NCBI GenBank assembly: GCA_021464245.1
Contig: JADCRB010000001.1
Location: 7,931,084 to 7,995,083 of the forward strand
Direction of reading: 5' to 3'
Origin: Carallia brachiata
Taxonomy: Eukaryota > Streptophyta > Magnoliopsida > Malpighiales > Rhizophoraceae
Length of the DNA stretch: 64,000 nucleotides
Shown here: positions 22,350 through 35,482 of the stretch, piece by piece
Position numbering within the stretch: the first letter of the stretch is position 1
Layout of the letters: each line of letters opens with the position of its first letter
Position numbers and translations under genes: made by a program
The notes under the pieces: generated by a model
Database searches by the model: none
Seen by the model: only the letters and a program-made list of their open reading frames with translations
Told to the model about the DNA's origin: nothing

Positions 22350-25300
22350 ATGGCGCCCATGGCTATGGCGGCGGTGTCTGCCGTATTTGTGCTTCTAGTC
22401 TTATCATCATTTACGCCTTCAAAATCCGATCCGGATTTCGACGTCCGGCAACATCTCTCCACTGTTTCCAGGTCCGTTTCCGTTACATTCACATTCTTTT
22501 TTTCTCTCTCTCGCGGTTTTTTTCGGTGAAAATTTGAATTTCTGGAATTCTTGACGAACGTGAAACGGATGCGTTTTATAAAGGGGAAAGAAACAAGACA
22601 ATTTATTGGTTGTTTGGTTGAAAGCATGGAGTGAAAAGTTAAGACAAATTTGTTTGGATTCTTTTTCTTCTCTGTCTCTTAGGGTCTTTGTTTTTATTAC
22701 AATTATTTAGAATGGCTACAATTTTTTTTTTCTTTTAAATTTTCTTACACCTAGATCAACTGGTTGGGGAGGAGATCAGAGTTCGGACTCTTGACTTCTC
22801 ATTTATTGACATACTGTTAGTGCCGTTTGAGATACGAGCGCACAGCTAGAATGGCTACAATTTAATTTGTTGTGAAAAGTCTATTCTTGCGTTGTTCTTG
22901 TTCTTTTATGTTGTTTCCTTTTTTTTTTTTTTTTTTAATTCTTGCTTTAAATTTATTGCTTGTTTGGTGACTTTGCAGATATGATTTTGTCAAAGATATA
23001 GTCAATAGCTCCTTCGAACCGTCTAATATCCCGAACGGATGCACGCCTATCCACGTAAACCTTGTGGTAAATTCTTGTCTTAAAAAATGCTTCATGATGC
23101 ATATTTATTTTATTCATCTTCAATAATCAGAATAAGTGGCATGTAATGTAAGAGTTAATACTGGTTTTTATCAAACTTATAAGTACATATGATGCTTAAT
23201 CTGTTTTGAATTTGTAGGCAAGACATGGGACTCGCTCTCCGACCAAAAAACGGATGAGAGAGTTGGACAGGTTGGCTACTCGTTTGGAAGAACTTATAAA
23301 TGATGCCGAGGAACGGAAGGTTCCTTTGCGTAAAGTTCCTAGTTGGTTACGGGGATGGAAATCTCCTTGGAGAGGAAAACTAAATGGCGGAGAATTAATT
23401 AGCAAAGGAGAAGATGAACTCTATCGTATTGGAATCCGGATCAGACAAAAATTTCCTGATTTGTTCAAAGAGGAATATCACCCAGATGTGTACCCAATAA
23501 AGGCTACGCAGGTGAGATTTTATCATAAGGAACTTTTCTTGTACTAATATGAAGTGCTTTGAGATGAATACTTTCTTGAGTTCAATTCTCTAAGCTTTGT
23601 TTTTGTGGTCTTTTGCCTTTTCTTCTTCCCTTGTGCCATGTTTTTCAAGAACTCATCAACTTCTCTTTTCCCCTTAAATTCTGCAGGTTCCTCGGGCATC
23701 AGCTAGTGCTGTGGCATTTGGCATGGGGCTGTTAAAAGATAAAGGAAGTCTTGGACCAGGGAATCATCGAGCTTTTGCTGTTGTTAGTGAAAGCCGTGCA
23801 AGTGATATACTGCTGAGATTTTATGATACATGTGAAAGCTACAAGGTATACGTCTAGATTTGCCTTTGTTATGGATGTCATTGTTGGTTGTGTTTGAATT
23901 GTGCAAACACCTTTCACAATCGCCGCAACAAGAGTCATGTGCCCTATATACAGGTTGCCTATGATGTGTAAAAGTACCATTATTTGGTTTTTGATGTATC
24001 TGACTTAGAAGATAAGTATTTCTTTTGTTTGGGAAGTTTCTTCCATACTAGAGCGGTCTGAGATTTTTTCTTTTAAACATTGACAGTGGTAGATTATTAG
24101 GGCTCAGACATGTTATATAAGCTCAGATAACCAATACAGATTAGACAAGTTTTGTTCTTGACATTTCTAGTAGATTGATTTTTGTTCATAGCTTCAATAG
24201 TCCTGCATACCCCTTATTGCATGATCTGACGATCAGTGCAGGCTTTTAGGAAAAAGCAAGAACCTGCTGTTGATAAGCTTAAGGAACCTGTCTTGGATGA
24301 AATTACCTCTACATTGGTGAGGCGTTATGAGCTGAACTTCACAAGACAGGATACAGCTTCTCTCTGGTTTTTGTGTAAACAGGTAATTGCCTTACATCGG
24401 ACAAAATTTTCTGTTGCCACTTCCTAATCTTTTCTTTTTTGGTTTAGTTGAAACTTACTTGTTTTGCGTTTTGCCGTTGGATATTCGTGTTGGCAGGAAG
24501 CATCCTTGTTGGATATAACAGATCAGGCTTGTGGTCTTTTCAGCCCTTCTGAGGTAAACGGCTTTAATTGAACTGCATCTGCCACTGTTCCTTGTTGGTG
24601 GCATTATCTTTGATTACAAGTCCCATATGCTGTTTTCTCCTATCAATACTAGAAAATAATGTCTTCCCCCATGGTATATGGCACTTACTTTAAACATTAA
24701 TGTTTGGCATTGTAGTGCCTGCTTATGCTAAATGGCAAGAAAATTGATATTGTGGTTGATTAACTAAATATGAATTCAATTGTTTGGCACAATAATTTAT
24801 AGTCAGACAAGTCTAATATGCTATTTCAGAAGTAGATATCAGTGAATTCTTTCTTTCATGCTTCATGGATATTGACAATCAACTGATGCGCATAAATAGG
24901 TTGCTTTGCTGGAGTGGACAGATGACTTGGAGTTGTTCATATTGAAGGGTTATGGTAAATCAATAAACTATCGCATTGGAGTTCCATTGCTTGAAGATGT
25001 TGTTCAATCCATGGAGCATGCTATTAAAGCACAAGAAGGTAAAAGTTTAAGAAATCTTCCATTGTACAAGTCCTGCTGTTGTTCAATTAAGCCGTTTTCT
25101 TTAAGTCAGGTTGTTGCAGAACTGCTTTGAACCTTCATATAGGACTCATAATTACAGTGACAACGAAGAATCTTATGAAAGTAATTATTATATGTATACT
25201 GGAATAGCTTTTGATGGGGTGAGTGATTATGGCCCATTAGTATTGGACAAAATCTGAAGTAGCATGCCAAGAGGATGCAACTTGTCTTTATTTCTTATGG

Positions 25301-26354
25301 CGGTTATTATTAATTGTGGCGCTTATCTCATCATTCTTTTTGAACAAAAGTTAAGTATGAATTTATCGGCTTTGAAACTAATAAAGCTAATGGTTGAAGA
25401 TTTCTATGGCTACTGGCTAGTGTTGAAATATTCTTCATAGTGATAAATCATTTTTCCTCTTAGTTCACTTGTTAAAAGCACATTTTGCTAATGGATCACT
25501 GTCTTGGGACTTAATTTCCATCTTTTTCCTTGTAGAGAAACATTCTCCTGGAAGTTATGAGAAAGCAAGACTACGATTTGCACATGCAGAAACTGTGGTT
25601 CCATTTTCTTGTCTGCTTGGGCTTTTCCTTGAAGGATCTGGTGAGTGCCCTCATGTTCTGCCTCTCTAGTATTGATGTGTGAATTTACACTTGGGGTTGT
25701 TTCCTCCATATGCTAAATCCAGTAGTTACATTTGGAATCTTTCAGAATTTGAAAAAATACAGAGGGAACAACCATTGGAAATTCCTCCAAAGCCTCCGCG
25801 GAGTAGAAATTGGCGTGGAAGCATTGTTGCTCCTTTTGCTGGGAACAACATGTTGGTCCTGCACAGTTGCCCAGCAAGCTCTTCAAACAAGTACTTTGTC
25901 CAAGTGCTCCATAATGAACACCCTATTCCCATGCCAGTATGCTTTCGGGACCACTTGCTAGTTTTGAAATTGTTTTATGTGCTTTCTGATGCATGCCTTT
26001 GCTATTGGTTAATTATACAGAAATGAGCTTTTTTATGGTAAAGAAATGATGATATCTTTTTAATACAGGGTTGCAATCATTCTGATTTTTGCCCATTTGA
26101 AGCATTTAAGGTACTACCATCATCCAACTCTTGTCTTTATCTAAGTGACTAGTTTTCTCATGCTCATTGTGGAGTCTTTTTTCCCCCATATACAGGAAGG
26201 AATAGTTGCTCCTCACTTAAAGCACAGCTTTAATACAATCTGTGCTCTGGAGCTACCAGAGGAGAAGCCTGTAACCAGTAAGTTTTTATTTCCATTCCGT
26301 TGGCTTTTCTGGCGGGGGAATGACGATGCACAGTCCACAAAAGTTGAGTTGTAG
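22350..26354 (+). CDS. MINPP1: Multiple inositol polyphosphate phosphatase (histidine phosphatase), 11 exons
   Basis: The family removes phosphates from inositol polyphosphates (phytate-like substrates) in the secretory pathway or ER. Exons: 22350-22471, 22979-23066, 23218-23511, 23687-23845, 24242-24382, 24497-24553, 24900-25038, 25536-25640, 25746-25936, 26069-26110, 26196-26354. They sum to 1497 bases, 498 residues, with no internal stop. An N-terminal signal peptide (residues 1 to about 24) precedes the catalytic motif ARHGTRSP, with the nucleophilic His at residue 73. The proton-donor motif HAE lies at 350-352, and the HAE form separates MINPP from HD-type phytases. The C-terminus ends in KVEL, resembling an ER-retention tetrapeptide. 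The start at 22350 follows from the TATA position and signal peptide; an in-frame ATG at 22362 is an alternative. Intron 1 carries a SINE. Confidence 0.93.
22725..22846 (-). mobile_element. tRNA-derived SINE in phosphatase intron 1, with 17-bp TSD
   Basis: The 17-mer tagaatggctacaattt occurs at 22708-22724 and 22847-22863. The 122-base insert read on the minus strand has an A-box-like ctcaaacggcactaa, a B-box-like agtccgaactctg and an A-rich tail. That combination with a long target duplication defines a SINE. It is young enough that the duplications are identical. Confidence 0.8.
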
Positions 26355-27310
26355 TTTGTTACTCAGAACAGCCTAGCCTAAACAACTCTTATGTGATATT
26401 TATTTTTTTACTTGTTGGGCCTCCTTTTTAGTGTGATTTTCAGCCAAGGCAAGCTCTTCCACATAGCAAAGCTATATCAGCAACTAATAAACACTGTGTC
26501 TCCTTTGTTAACCGGATTGGAAAAGGTGAAGTCTGTATCCAGACTGCCTGGTGGCATCAGAACCATTCTCTTTTAGGACGTGTATATCCTAATTTCTATG
26601 AATTGATGAGTTAATGAGAGCGTTGCACGTGCTGTCAGTTGCTTTCTCTGGGACTGGTAATTTTGAGGCTGATGATGAACAAACAGTTTCAATCTGCATT
26701 GTTAATGGGATGCCGAAATGGGACTTTTTTGCGTCCAGATTGCCTGGTGACTCTAGAGCCACCTTCCTTCTTTGTTGTGGGACGTGTACAAGTTGTCCAG
26801 AGATTATTGCTTAATTGAGATTTTGCATATTTTGGCATTTGTGCTAACACTTAATTTCTGAAAAATGTATTTCATGCAAGGATCCTTCATCTATATTGAG
26901 CTAGACAATATGTACCAAATATGGGATGACTGGATTCAGGAGATGTGGTTACCCAGAAAAGATTCGGTTTATAGTGGCCAAAAGAGAAGGCATACCGCTG
27001 CATAAGATAAGAATCTTCCTTTTTGAGTTTTCACGTATATTTGACAGACTTCGCAAATGGTAGAGTACGTAACAGGAGAGGCTATCCAATCATTCTTGCA
27101 ACTGGCAAGCTTTTCAAACCCAGTAGGATTCCATGGCAATTGCGTTATGCTAACCTTCGTTTTGTGCTGGGGCATGGTTCAAGGCTTCGTGCCAGGAAGG
27201 ACGCAAGGGGGTTGCCGGAGGGGACTGTGCCGGCCACCAAAGCGTTTTCAAAATCCTATGTTCTTGCGGAAAAGAATTATCCTTGGTCCTTAAAAATGTT
27301 CACTTGACAT
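26355..27310 (+). other. 3' region of phosphatase locus, no recognised coding
   Basis: Part of this must be 3' UTR. An imperfect internal repeat (ccagactgcctggtgg near 26540, ccagattgcctggtga near 26738) is present. Small frames here resemble nothing known to me. The stretch 26420-27165 has a degraded inverted counterpart at 33415-35130, and 27044-27160 gives a peptide like that of the minus strand at 33420-33550 (SNPVGFHG versus SNPIRLHG). Confidence 0.5.
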
Positions 27311-28868
27311 GACAGTTAATAACATGTAAATGAGTAGAAGTGTTTTAAGCACGCTATAAGGATGACTATTTTTTTTAGAGTAGAAGAAAAATCTGGAAAA
27401 AAAGAAAAAAAAAGAGAGAGAGAGAAAAAGAAAAAGGTATCTTACGCAAAAGGAAGAAAAGTAAAAAGAAAATTCTCAGTTGCCCCGACCTTGATTGATG
27501 CCAGCAAAACCAATGAAATAAAAGCTTGAAATTGTTTCATGTGATTAATTAACAATCAGTCAATCATATTCAATCTCCCCAATCGTGAATGGTACCGCAT
27601 CCAGTGATGGACGTTGTCGACTGGTTGCCAATGCCTCCTACTAAGAATAAAATTTAATATGCCATTTGTTTAGAACTTCTATTGTTTCACTCACTGAAAT
27701 TTTTTTTGCAACACTCCCCCCCCCCCCCCCCCCCCCCCCAACCAAAAAAAAAAAAAACAACTTTCAGAAGCTAACAAAGTTTTCTCATTTTAAAATTTCT
27801 CAGATTCCTTTTTTTTTTGACAAGTTAGGTAATAATTATAATTACGAAAAAAAAGTTTGATTAGCGAAAATAGGCAATTTCCCACTTTGCAAGTGGAATA
27901 TCGATTCTGTGTATCAAAGAAAAAGGAAATAAGAAGAAACTATTTTTCTTGTCTCCCTAACAGCAAGCAAAAAAAGAATATTGAAGTTGAAGGGTTAGAA
28001 AATTATTAATACAAATAAATTATTCTCTGAACATAAAACTTTACAATCTTGAATAAGTGGGTATTTTTCAAATTTTATTTCGAAGAACAATTATTTTTCT
28101 GGTCTTAAAGGAAGGTTAATGCCCATAATATAACTTGGGGAGGTTTAAAAAATGGTAGTCGAGTGGACTACCACTCTAATCCAAGTAGAATTTCAAAGGG
28201 TGACAAAAACTTTTTAACAGATATTTAACGTGACTGTATTTTAAGAAACTCAAACCTGATACTTCTAGTTAAATGGAGACAGACCCTTGCCATCCGCACC
28301 AAATATAACTTGAGGAGGTCAAAGAATAATTGTTAGATACATAAACTTCACAACAAAAATTTAATATGCACGCAAATATACCAAAAATAAATAATATGCA
28401 TGCAAGTGTAGTAAAAAATAAAATAAAATCATCCCCATTTAGGCATCATAAAAGATAAGTCTTAATATCTTTTCTTAACATTTACATTTGATGAATTTCA
28501 AGAAAAATTTCAATAATTAAAAATTTAAGATTTTTATTTTATAAATCTTAAATTTTAATCTATGAAATTTACGAGAATCAAATTAACTACTCTCATGATA
28601 TAGTTAAGGTCATCTTAAGCCTCTTAATATATAAAAAATATATAATTTGATATTTTTAAGATAGATATTTAAATTCTAAATCATTATAATGCTGCTTGAG
28701 GGGAAAGCAAAAAGGTTCTACTCTCATAATCAAGGCATTTCAAAGAATTACAGTTTATCGAGAGACACGTGAAAATGAAAATTTCTTCTGACTAGCCTCC
28801 CCACAAGTACACTGAAAATGGGATGGTTATATTAATTATATGAAGTGTTCAGTTGTAATATAATGAAA

Positions 28869-28913
28869 AACCCATAAACTTTTGGTCAAAAAAAAAAAAA
28901 AACCCATAAACTT
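28869..28913 (+). mobile_element. Ultra-short poly-A insertion with 13-bp TSD
   Basis: The 13-mer aacccataaactt at 28869-28881 repeats exactly at 28901-28913. The insert is only ttggtc plus poly-A, 19 bases in all. Confidence 0.65.
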
Positions 28914-29365
28914 GTTGGAAAAAACAAAATAAAGCCCCAGAAAGCTTTAATTGCACAAATATCGAGGCAAAACATGAAGATGGATAACTAAAAGGAGTAA
29001 GTTTATAAGAGCGGATAAAATGTTTGGATTTTGTCCCAGGATAAACTGTGTTTATTATTTTTAAAAGTATAATTAATATTTTTAAAATATAAAAATAATA
29101 AGTGTTATAAAAATATTAATTTTTATTTTAAAAATAATAGTCACAATTTTATTTAAAATAAAAATTCATACACTGAATACCAACTCATATACATTTTCCC
29201 TCTAACTGAAAACGGAATGAAATAATGATTTAGTGCTCCACAGTTCTAGTCTTATCCAAGCACGCGTCTATTAACTTGTTAATTTGTAGCAAGCAACTTC
29301 GTCAAAAGTTGGGCATAAGCCTTTTTCAATCTGAATTTAAATCTATATATCTTAACCTTGGGTAT

Positions 29366-29412
29366 GCTAATCATTACATATCCTTTTTTTTTTTAACAGC
29401 TAATCATTACAT
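29366..29412. mobile_element. Ultra-short poly-A insertion (minus) with 14-bp TSD
   Basis: The 14-mer gctaatcattacat at 29366-29379 repeats exactly at 29399-29412. The 19-base insert is poly-T flanked by atcc and aaca. Confidence 0.65.
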
Positions 29413-29957
29413 CACCAAACCAAGCGAAAAGTAGAAAGCAAAAATAACTACACACGATTCAAAAAAAATTTTGCAGTAAAAATAATTGATCTCTTGGTAA
29501 TATTAAGAGAAAAAGAATAATTTTCTTTTATATTTAAAAATTATAGGTACTTTTATGTAGTAATGAATTAGTTTGTCCTAAAAAATTGTGAAATTGTGGC
29601 GCATCCAAGCTTCAATAAAATACGTAATCTTTAAATGTAGATTTAAATTGTAATGCCCTTCCATCTGTGGCAAATTTCAAATCTGCATGACTGCATGAGA
29701 ATCAAATGCAACCACAATAAACAATAACTTAATTGATACTTAAATCGTTTTCCAAATTAAAAATATCGAGTTTAAGTAAAAAGATGTAACCACATTTTAT
29801 CGTAAGTGCTAAGGAATGAGAGACGGAGAAAAGCAACAAAACCCAGAAAGAAAAAGAGCCCGTGACTTTGATTTCACTTTCTTCCCGCAGTTGTCATTAT
29901 AAGCCTCCCCATCTCCTCTTCAGGCTTTACTGTTATACTACATGACACAAATAGTAA

Positions 29958-32900
29958 ATGGAAACTAGCTTTGGTCAAGTAATATCAGGAGTGGACGCGC
30001 TGGGCCTGACGAACATGATTGTTGTTTCGGCCCGAAACGCGAAGACTCACCGAAGAAACTGTGAGCAACTGGCGGAGCACGTGAAGATAATTGGCAACTT
30101 GCTGGAGAAGCTGAAATCAACGGACCTGATGAGGCTGCCGGCGACGAAGGAGCCGTTGGATGGGCTGGAGGATGCGTTGAGGAAAGCCCTTGATTTGGTG
30201 GAGAGTTGCAAAGACAAGAGTTATCTATACATGCTTGCCATCGGGTGGAGCATAGTGTATCAGTTCAGGCATGTCCAGGCTGAGATTGATCGGTACCTTA
30301 GCCTTCTTCCCCTGATTTCCCTCGTCCATGAGTTCAGGATGCAGGTATGTTTATTAACATTAATTTGGTCCATATGTATAGTAAAAACTGTGCTACTTTG
30401 TTCAATTATCTCGATTTAATCCGTTCAAGGCAGCAGAAGAAACGCTCTTGATGCTTCTTTAAAGGCCTATTGTATCTTTTTTTTTTTTAATAACATCAAC
30501 CTGGCACAGGGATCTAACACTTAATTTTTTTTTTCTTTTTGTTTGTCTTTTGATTTTGTAAGATGAGTGATATATGTCATTTAATAGTTAAATTCATATA
30601 AAAAAAAATAAGACAAAAAAGTTTTAAGATGTCGTTAAATATGATTGCATTATTACTTGTTATTATTTAAATATAATCATATAATTTTTTTTAAAAAAAA
30701 ATTCAATCATTCGATGAATTATATTATTTTGATATTATTTAAAAAATTTATGAAATATTTCCTTTATTTAACCTTTTTTTTGTTTGGAAAGAATTTAATT
30801 TTGAAAGAAGATCGAAAAGCAAGAAATTAGAATCACTCATGAATTGCCTGCTTTTAATTTTCAGTGTATATTATCGTCGTCATGATTCATGACGTGCAGT
30901 GCATGCTTTTTCATTTACCTTTTCCTTTTGTCTCGAGAGGCAATAGACACTTGGAGATAACCAAAGAATTTAACGAGTCTTTGAGATGTTTTTTTTTTAA
31001 AGAAAAAAACAAACAAATACTCTTTGAGATGTTTGAAGACGTGCAATCGGTTTTGCTAAGTAAAAGAGATTAATGCATGTTCAATGGCAGCGGATAATTT
31101 TATGCTTCTTACCGAAATTATTTCGTTAAGGGTATTTTTTAATTTGACACAAGTCAATTCAATATAAGAGAGGGAAAAAAAAGTAATACTCAATTAAAAT
31201 AAATAAGTAAGATTAAATTTTATAAGACATAAGATGAAATTGTTTGTTGTTGATAGGATAAAATTGTTAAACATAGGTAAAGACTCGGTTACGTGAACAG
31301 GACTTAGTAACTTGAAGAAGTCAGACTCCCTTAAAATAGGAGGGCTAGGCCCTTTTTTCATTTTTTCATAATTGGGCACTGTTTACATAGGTATACTTGC
31401 TTTAAGCCTATAATTTAATTATACTGTAACAATGCACATATTTTTTGTAATAATATACATATTTTTTATAACAAAAAAATAATATGTAAAATTTTATTAT
31501 AAAAATTTAATAATTATTATAAAAAATATAGATATTATTACAATATAATCAAATTATATAGTAAAAACGTCAATTAATATTTTTCGATTTTATAATTTTC
31601 TTTCAAACTTTTTTCAAAAAAAAAAAAAATTCTTTCAAACTGGGGTCTATGGCCCCTTTGTGGGGCCTATTGCTCCCTAGCTTTGCCGCATAAGTAAATA
31701 GTGTGCTTTAATGGGCCCAAAATTCGTGGTGATTGATTCTATCTTGGCCTCAGAAAAAAAAAAAAAAAAAAAAAGTAAACATGGATTAGCAGGAAAGAAA
31801 AGAGAATTTCTCCTGTCCAATGCTCTCATTAAAATTTTTAACATGTTAATTTGCTTTTTACTTGACGAGTGAAAAAAAATCCAGAATATAGAGGAAGGGT
31901 TGCAGGCCATAGAAGAGGATCAAAGGGAATACACTCTTGAAGAAGATGATGTGGAGGCCCAAAACGTGATACTTAAACCAGATCGAACAAAGAAAGACGC
32001 CAACATTTTGGAGAAGTCTCTGTCTCGCAGGTACCCTGACTTGGACTTCCACGAGGCCCTCCAAGAAGAGAAAGGGAAACTACACGTTGAGTTGCAACGG
32101 TCAAGGACAAAAAACGACATCGATCAGTGTCGTGTAATTGAACATCTTATTGAGGTAACAGAAAATGTTGTCAATGCCGGACCAGGGAAGAAGAAGGTTA
32201 CCAAGCTTCTTGTTAATGAACCCACCTACGTGCTATCTGGGTATTAAAATTTTTGAAACATTAGTGAATCTTTTGTTCATTAGTTAATAATGGAAGGCAC
32301 TAGCAGTGTTTCTGAAACTCTCTTTGACTTATGGAGTGATTTGAGCAATTGTGCATTATCATAGGTATATAACCAATGCAAAATCCGTCTGTGAGGATCT
32401 AAAGCCTGAAGATAAAGATCAGTCTGAGTGGCAAGTTGATCTATTTGATTGTTGCAAGGAGCCTTGTTTGAGTGAGTTCCATTGATCTATATATTTCAAG
32501 AGCTTTAAATATACTCTAATGGGGGCACTCGATGAGTTATTATTATTATTATTATCATCATTTTTTATAAAAAACTTTTTGGGTTTGTGAGTACAGGTTT
32601 GAAGACCTGTGTATACCCCTGTGGCACATTTTCATGGATAGCCAATGTGGTGTCCGGCGGGAAAATTTGTAAGCTTCAGTAAACGTAAGCTGCGAATCAA
32701 TTATCATGGATGCAACAAATTACCATTAACATCTCTCAGTTCAATTGCAGCTCGAGAACAAGCCATCAACAATGTAATGGGATATTCTGTCTTCTGCGGG
32801 TGTTGCTGTTACACTTGCTGTGTAAGGAGGAAAATTCGGGAACTTTATGGAATAGAGGTATATATGTATATATAAATATATTATCTGTGATGGCAGAGCG

Positions 32901-33364
32901 TGATTATAGTTCACTGGTTATCGTCCTAATTGATCTCATGATCCAGGGTGGCCTATTTGATGACTTCTTAACCCATCTCATGTGTTGCTGTTGTGCAATG
33001 GTTCAAGAGTGGCGTGAGCTCGAAGTCAGAGGTTTTGAAGGTTGGATTTTTAATTTACAATTGGCTACTTGCCTATAATTTGCATTGCAATTGCAGTTCA
33101 ATGGTGCATCTTCGAAATAGCCCTAATTTGATTATAGCTTTTAGCATTACATATGGGTCAAAGAAAGTCCATTCTGTTTTCCAAGCATTGGAAAGCATAT
33201 GTACTGGAAATGTCACGATAGAATTAATGCTCTGTTTGCGAAATTTTTTGCAAAGTTCTCTGGCTTTTAGCACTGAATTGTTAATTAAACCGCGAATTCT
33301 AATATCTGCAGGTTGTCAAGGAAGAAAAATGATTCCTCCACCGTACCAATACATGAAGCCTTGA
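29958..33364 (+). CDS. MCA1: MID1-complementing activity (MCA)-like protein with PLAC8 domain, 7 exons
   Basis: MCA proteins are plasma-membrane proteins of plants needed for stretch-activated calcium influx. Exons: 29958-30344, 31885-32240, 32365-32471, 32597-32668, 32751-32857, 32947-33040, 33312-33364, giving 1176 bases and 391 residues with no stop. The N-terminal MCA region has VDAL at residues 12-15, where Asp13 aligns with Asp21 of Arabidopsis MCA1, reported as essential. NCEQLAEH, DRSYLYLLAMGW-like KSYLYMLAIGW and QAEIDRYLSLLPL follow, then a charged coiled-coil-like segment in exon 2. The C-terminal PLAC8 domain shows CVYPCGTF, GCCCYTCCVRRK and the cysteine run MCCCCAMVQEWRE. It is shorter than Arabidopsis MCA1 (about 421 residues), mainly because the Ser-rich linker is reduced. 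Paralog identity within the family is uncertain. Confidence 0.88.
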
Positions 33365-33414
33365 ACCATGCCCCATTATTCCTGTGTTTTAGTTGCCTCC
33401 TGTTCACTAGTTGT

Positions 33415-35482
33415 GTAAATTAGCATGAAGAATGAGCCATGCAATCTTATGGGGTTCGATGAACTCGGCAGTTTGCAAAAACGATGAAACAGTTTTTGCA
33501 TATTACTGACTCTTCCAGTTGAGAAGTTTGTCAGTTCAAAAATTAATGGGTTTGGGCACGGATCCAAAAGAAAATTTATTTATTAGAGAAGTGTTAATAA
33601 TATAATAATTTTAAAATTTTTTATAATTACGTTGATAAAAAGTATAACAAAAAAAGTAAAAGTAAATTAGTATTTTATTTTTATTTTATATTTTATTATT
33701 ACTGTTGCAAAAAAATTCTAATTTTGTAGAATTAAAGACACTTTTTTCTGATAACTTTTATCTGGACATGTATTTTTTTTCAAAATTAATTGTCTTATAG
33801 CAGTTCCGAGAATCTACCAATAGTGAGACAAAGTAGAAAAATGGTTCACGCTTAATATCTAGTAGCCTGTATTAAGTTCTGTGTAGGTTATTTGCTACTG
33901 ATTGCTGATTGTTGATTTTTATTTGCTATTACTTATTGCTGATAAAATTAATGAAGTGTTTAGTTAATTTTATATTTGCTATTATTGTTGAATAATATAA
34001 TGTTTAATTTAGACATCTAATTTATATAGATATATTATATTAAAAATTTATTTTTTTATTTTATAATATTATATTTTTAGAATAATATTCTATAAATAAT
34101 ATTAAGAATCGTTTTACTTAATTTTTAAATTTTTTTAAAAAATATTAATTTTTACTAAATGATAAAAATTATTATATTTAAATTTTTTTTATAAATGTCA
34201 ATATTAAAGAAAATTGAAATAAAAAAATATTATTTAAACATAGTTAAAAAAAAGAAATTATTGAAGTTATAAAAATATTAATAAAATAAATTAATATATC
34301 TAATTCATGTGTCAAGTAAAAAAAGTAATAGAAAAATTATATAAATATTCTTTAAGGGTAATTTAGTTCATATAAATTATTATTAATATTAAAAAGTAAA
34401 AAGTAATCTAAAAAACAATAAAAAGTAGTCTGAAACTATTTTTTAATCAGCTGCTGTTAGAGAGTTAAATAAAGAAATAAGTAGAATCAAATAGCAGTAT
34501 TAAAAAGTTTACCAAATACTTATTTTCTACTTTTTAAAAATAAAATACAAATGCACTCTTTCAAAAACTAACTTAAATACCCCTTAATCTTCTTAATCTT
34601 CTGGCTACTAGATATCTGAATCCATCCCCAGGCATCCACAACTCCTGAACCGACTCAATCCCATATCCGTACATATTCCTATTAACTCAATATCGACAAA
34701 AGATCAATGTTTAAAAATAAAGTGCAGTAACATGCAAAATCTAAGTTATGCATTAATCTACAGATATTTTGTACAAGTTCTATAACGAGAGGAAGATGAC
34801 TGTAAAGCCGTCAGGCAATATCTGTGGATGCAAGGACCTATTCGAAATTCCCTTAACAAAGCAAACTAAACTGTTCATCATCTGCCTCAGAAGTGGGAGA
34901 CTATCATATATGCAACATCTCCATAGATGGATAATTTACATTTTGTAATGCGATTAACAAAGTGGGAGACTAAACTGTTCATTGGCTTGCTCGGAAGTCT
35001 CCGAGAAAAACCTTAGAGGGTCAGCATGGTATCTGTTCAATTAGTCCACATATGTGGAAGATCCGGAGTTACCTCAAAATCACATGAAAAAAGGAGGGCC
35101 AACAAGGAAGATGTAGACGAGGATCCAGTTTAATTAAATCGATAGAAAGTGTATACTTTTCATTAGAAGAAACTAAGATCGAAATATAATTTTTTTACTT
35201 TACACGTCTTTTTTTTAACAGTAAGTTATTATCTCTACTATAATAAAAATAATGTAGATAAGTTGAATCATACTGTGATACTAATTCAGACTTTGTCAAA
35301 TATTAATGGGCCATAATCACCCTTGTCAGAGGCAAGTCTAATACAGAAATAGTTACTATTTTAGTAGATTGTTTATTGTTCATTATAATTACTTAATTAC
35401 TAGTGCTACATGAAGGTTCAAAGCTTCGACAACCGTCTTTAAAGCAAACGGCTTAATTGAGTGACAGCAGGACTCGCACAAT
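33415..35482 (-). repeat. Degraded inverted copy of the phosphatase 3' region
   Basis: Read on the minus strand, 35482-35270 resembles phosphatase intron 7 (about 25068-25270): gtcctgctgt, caattaagccgtttgcttta, tttgaaccttcat and ttatggcccattaatatt all have counterparts. Further along, 35130-34600 and 33550-33415 resemble 26420-26990 and 27044-27160 in the same order (cctcctttttt, gatgatgaaca, ttgcctga, atatgggattgag, ttcaggag). The counterparts of exons 8-11 are absent, and about 1 kb of AT-rich DNA is inserted at 33.56-34.6 kb. A local near-repeat (aaactgttcat) lies at 34.87 and 34.97 kb. Confidence 0.6.

Larger units (their letters stand above)
27311..29957. other. AT-rich intergenic DNA
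   Basis: It contains a 24-base poly-C run (27716-27739) followed by poly-A, a repeat-like segment at 28150-28290 resembling 10560-10680, and two ultra-short poly-A insertions. No gene was seen until the ATG at 29958. Confidence 0.5.

Noticed and set aside
26614..27307. Small frames in the phosphatase 3' region as separate genes
   Set aside because: No recognised protein and no splice support. They overlap in several frames; only the repeat relation to 33.4-35.1 kb is noted.
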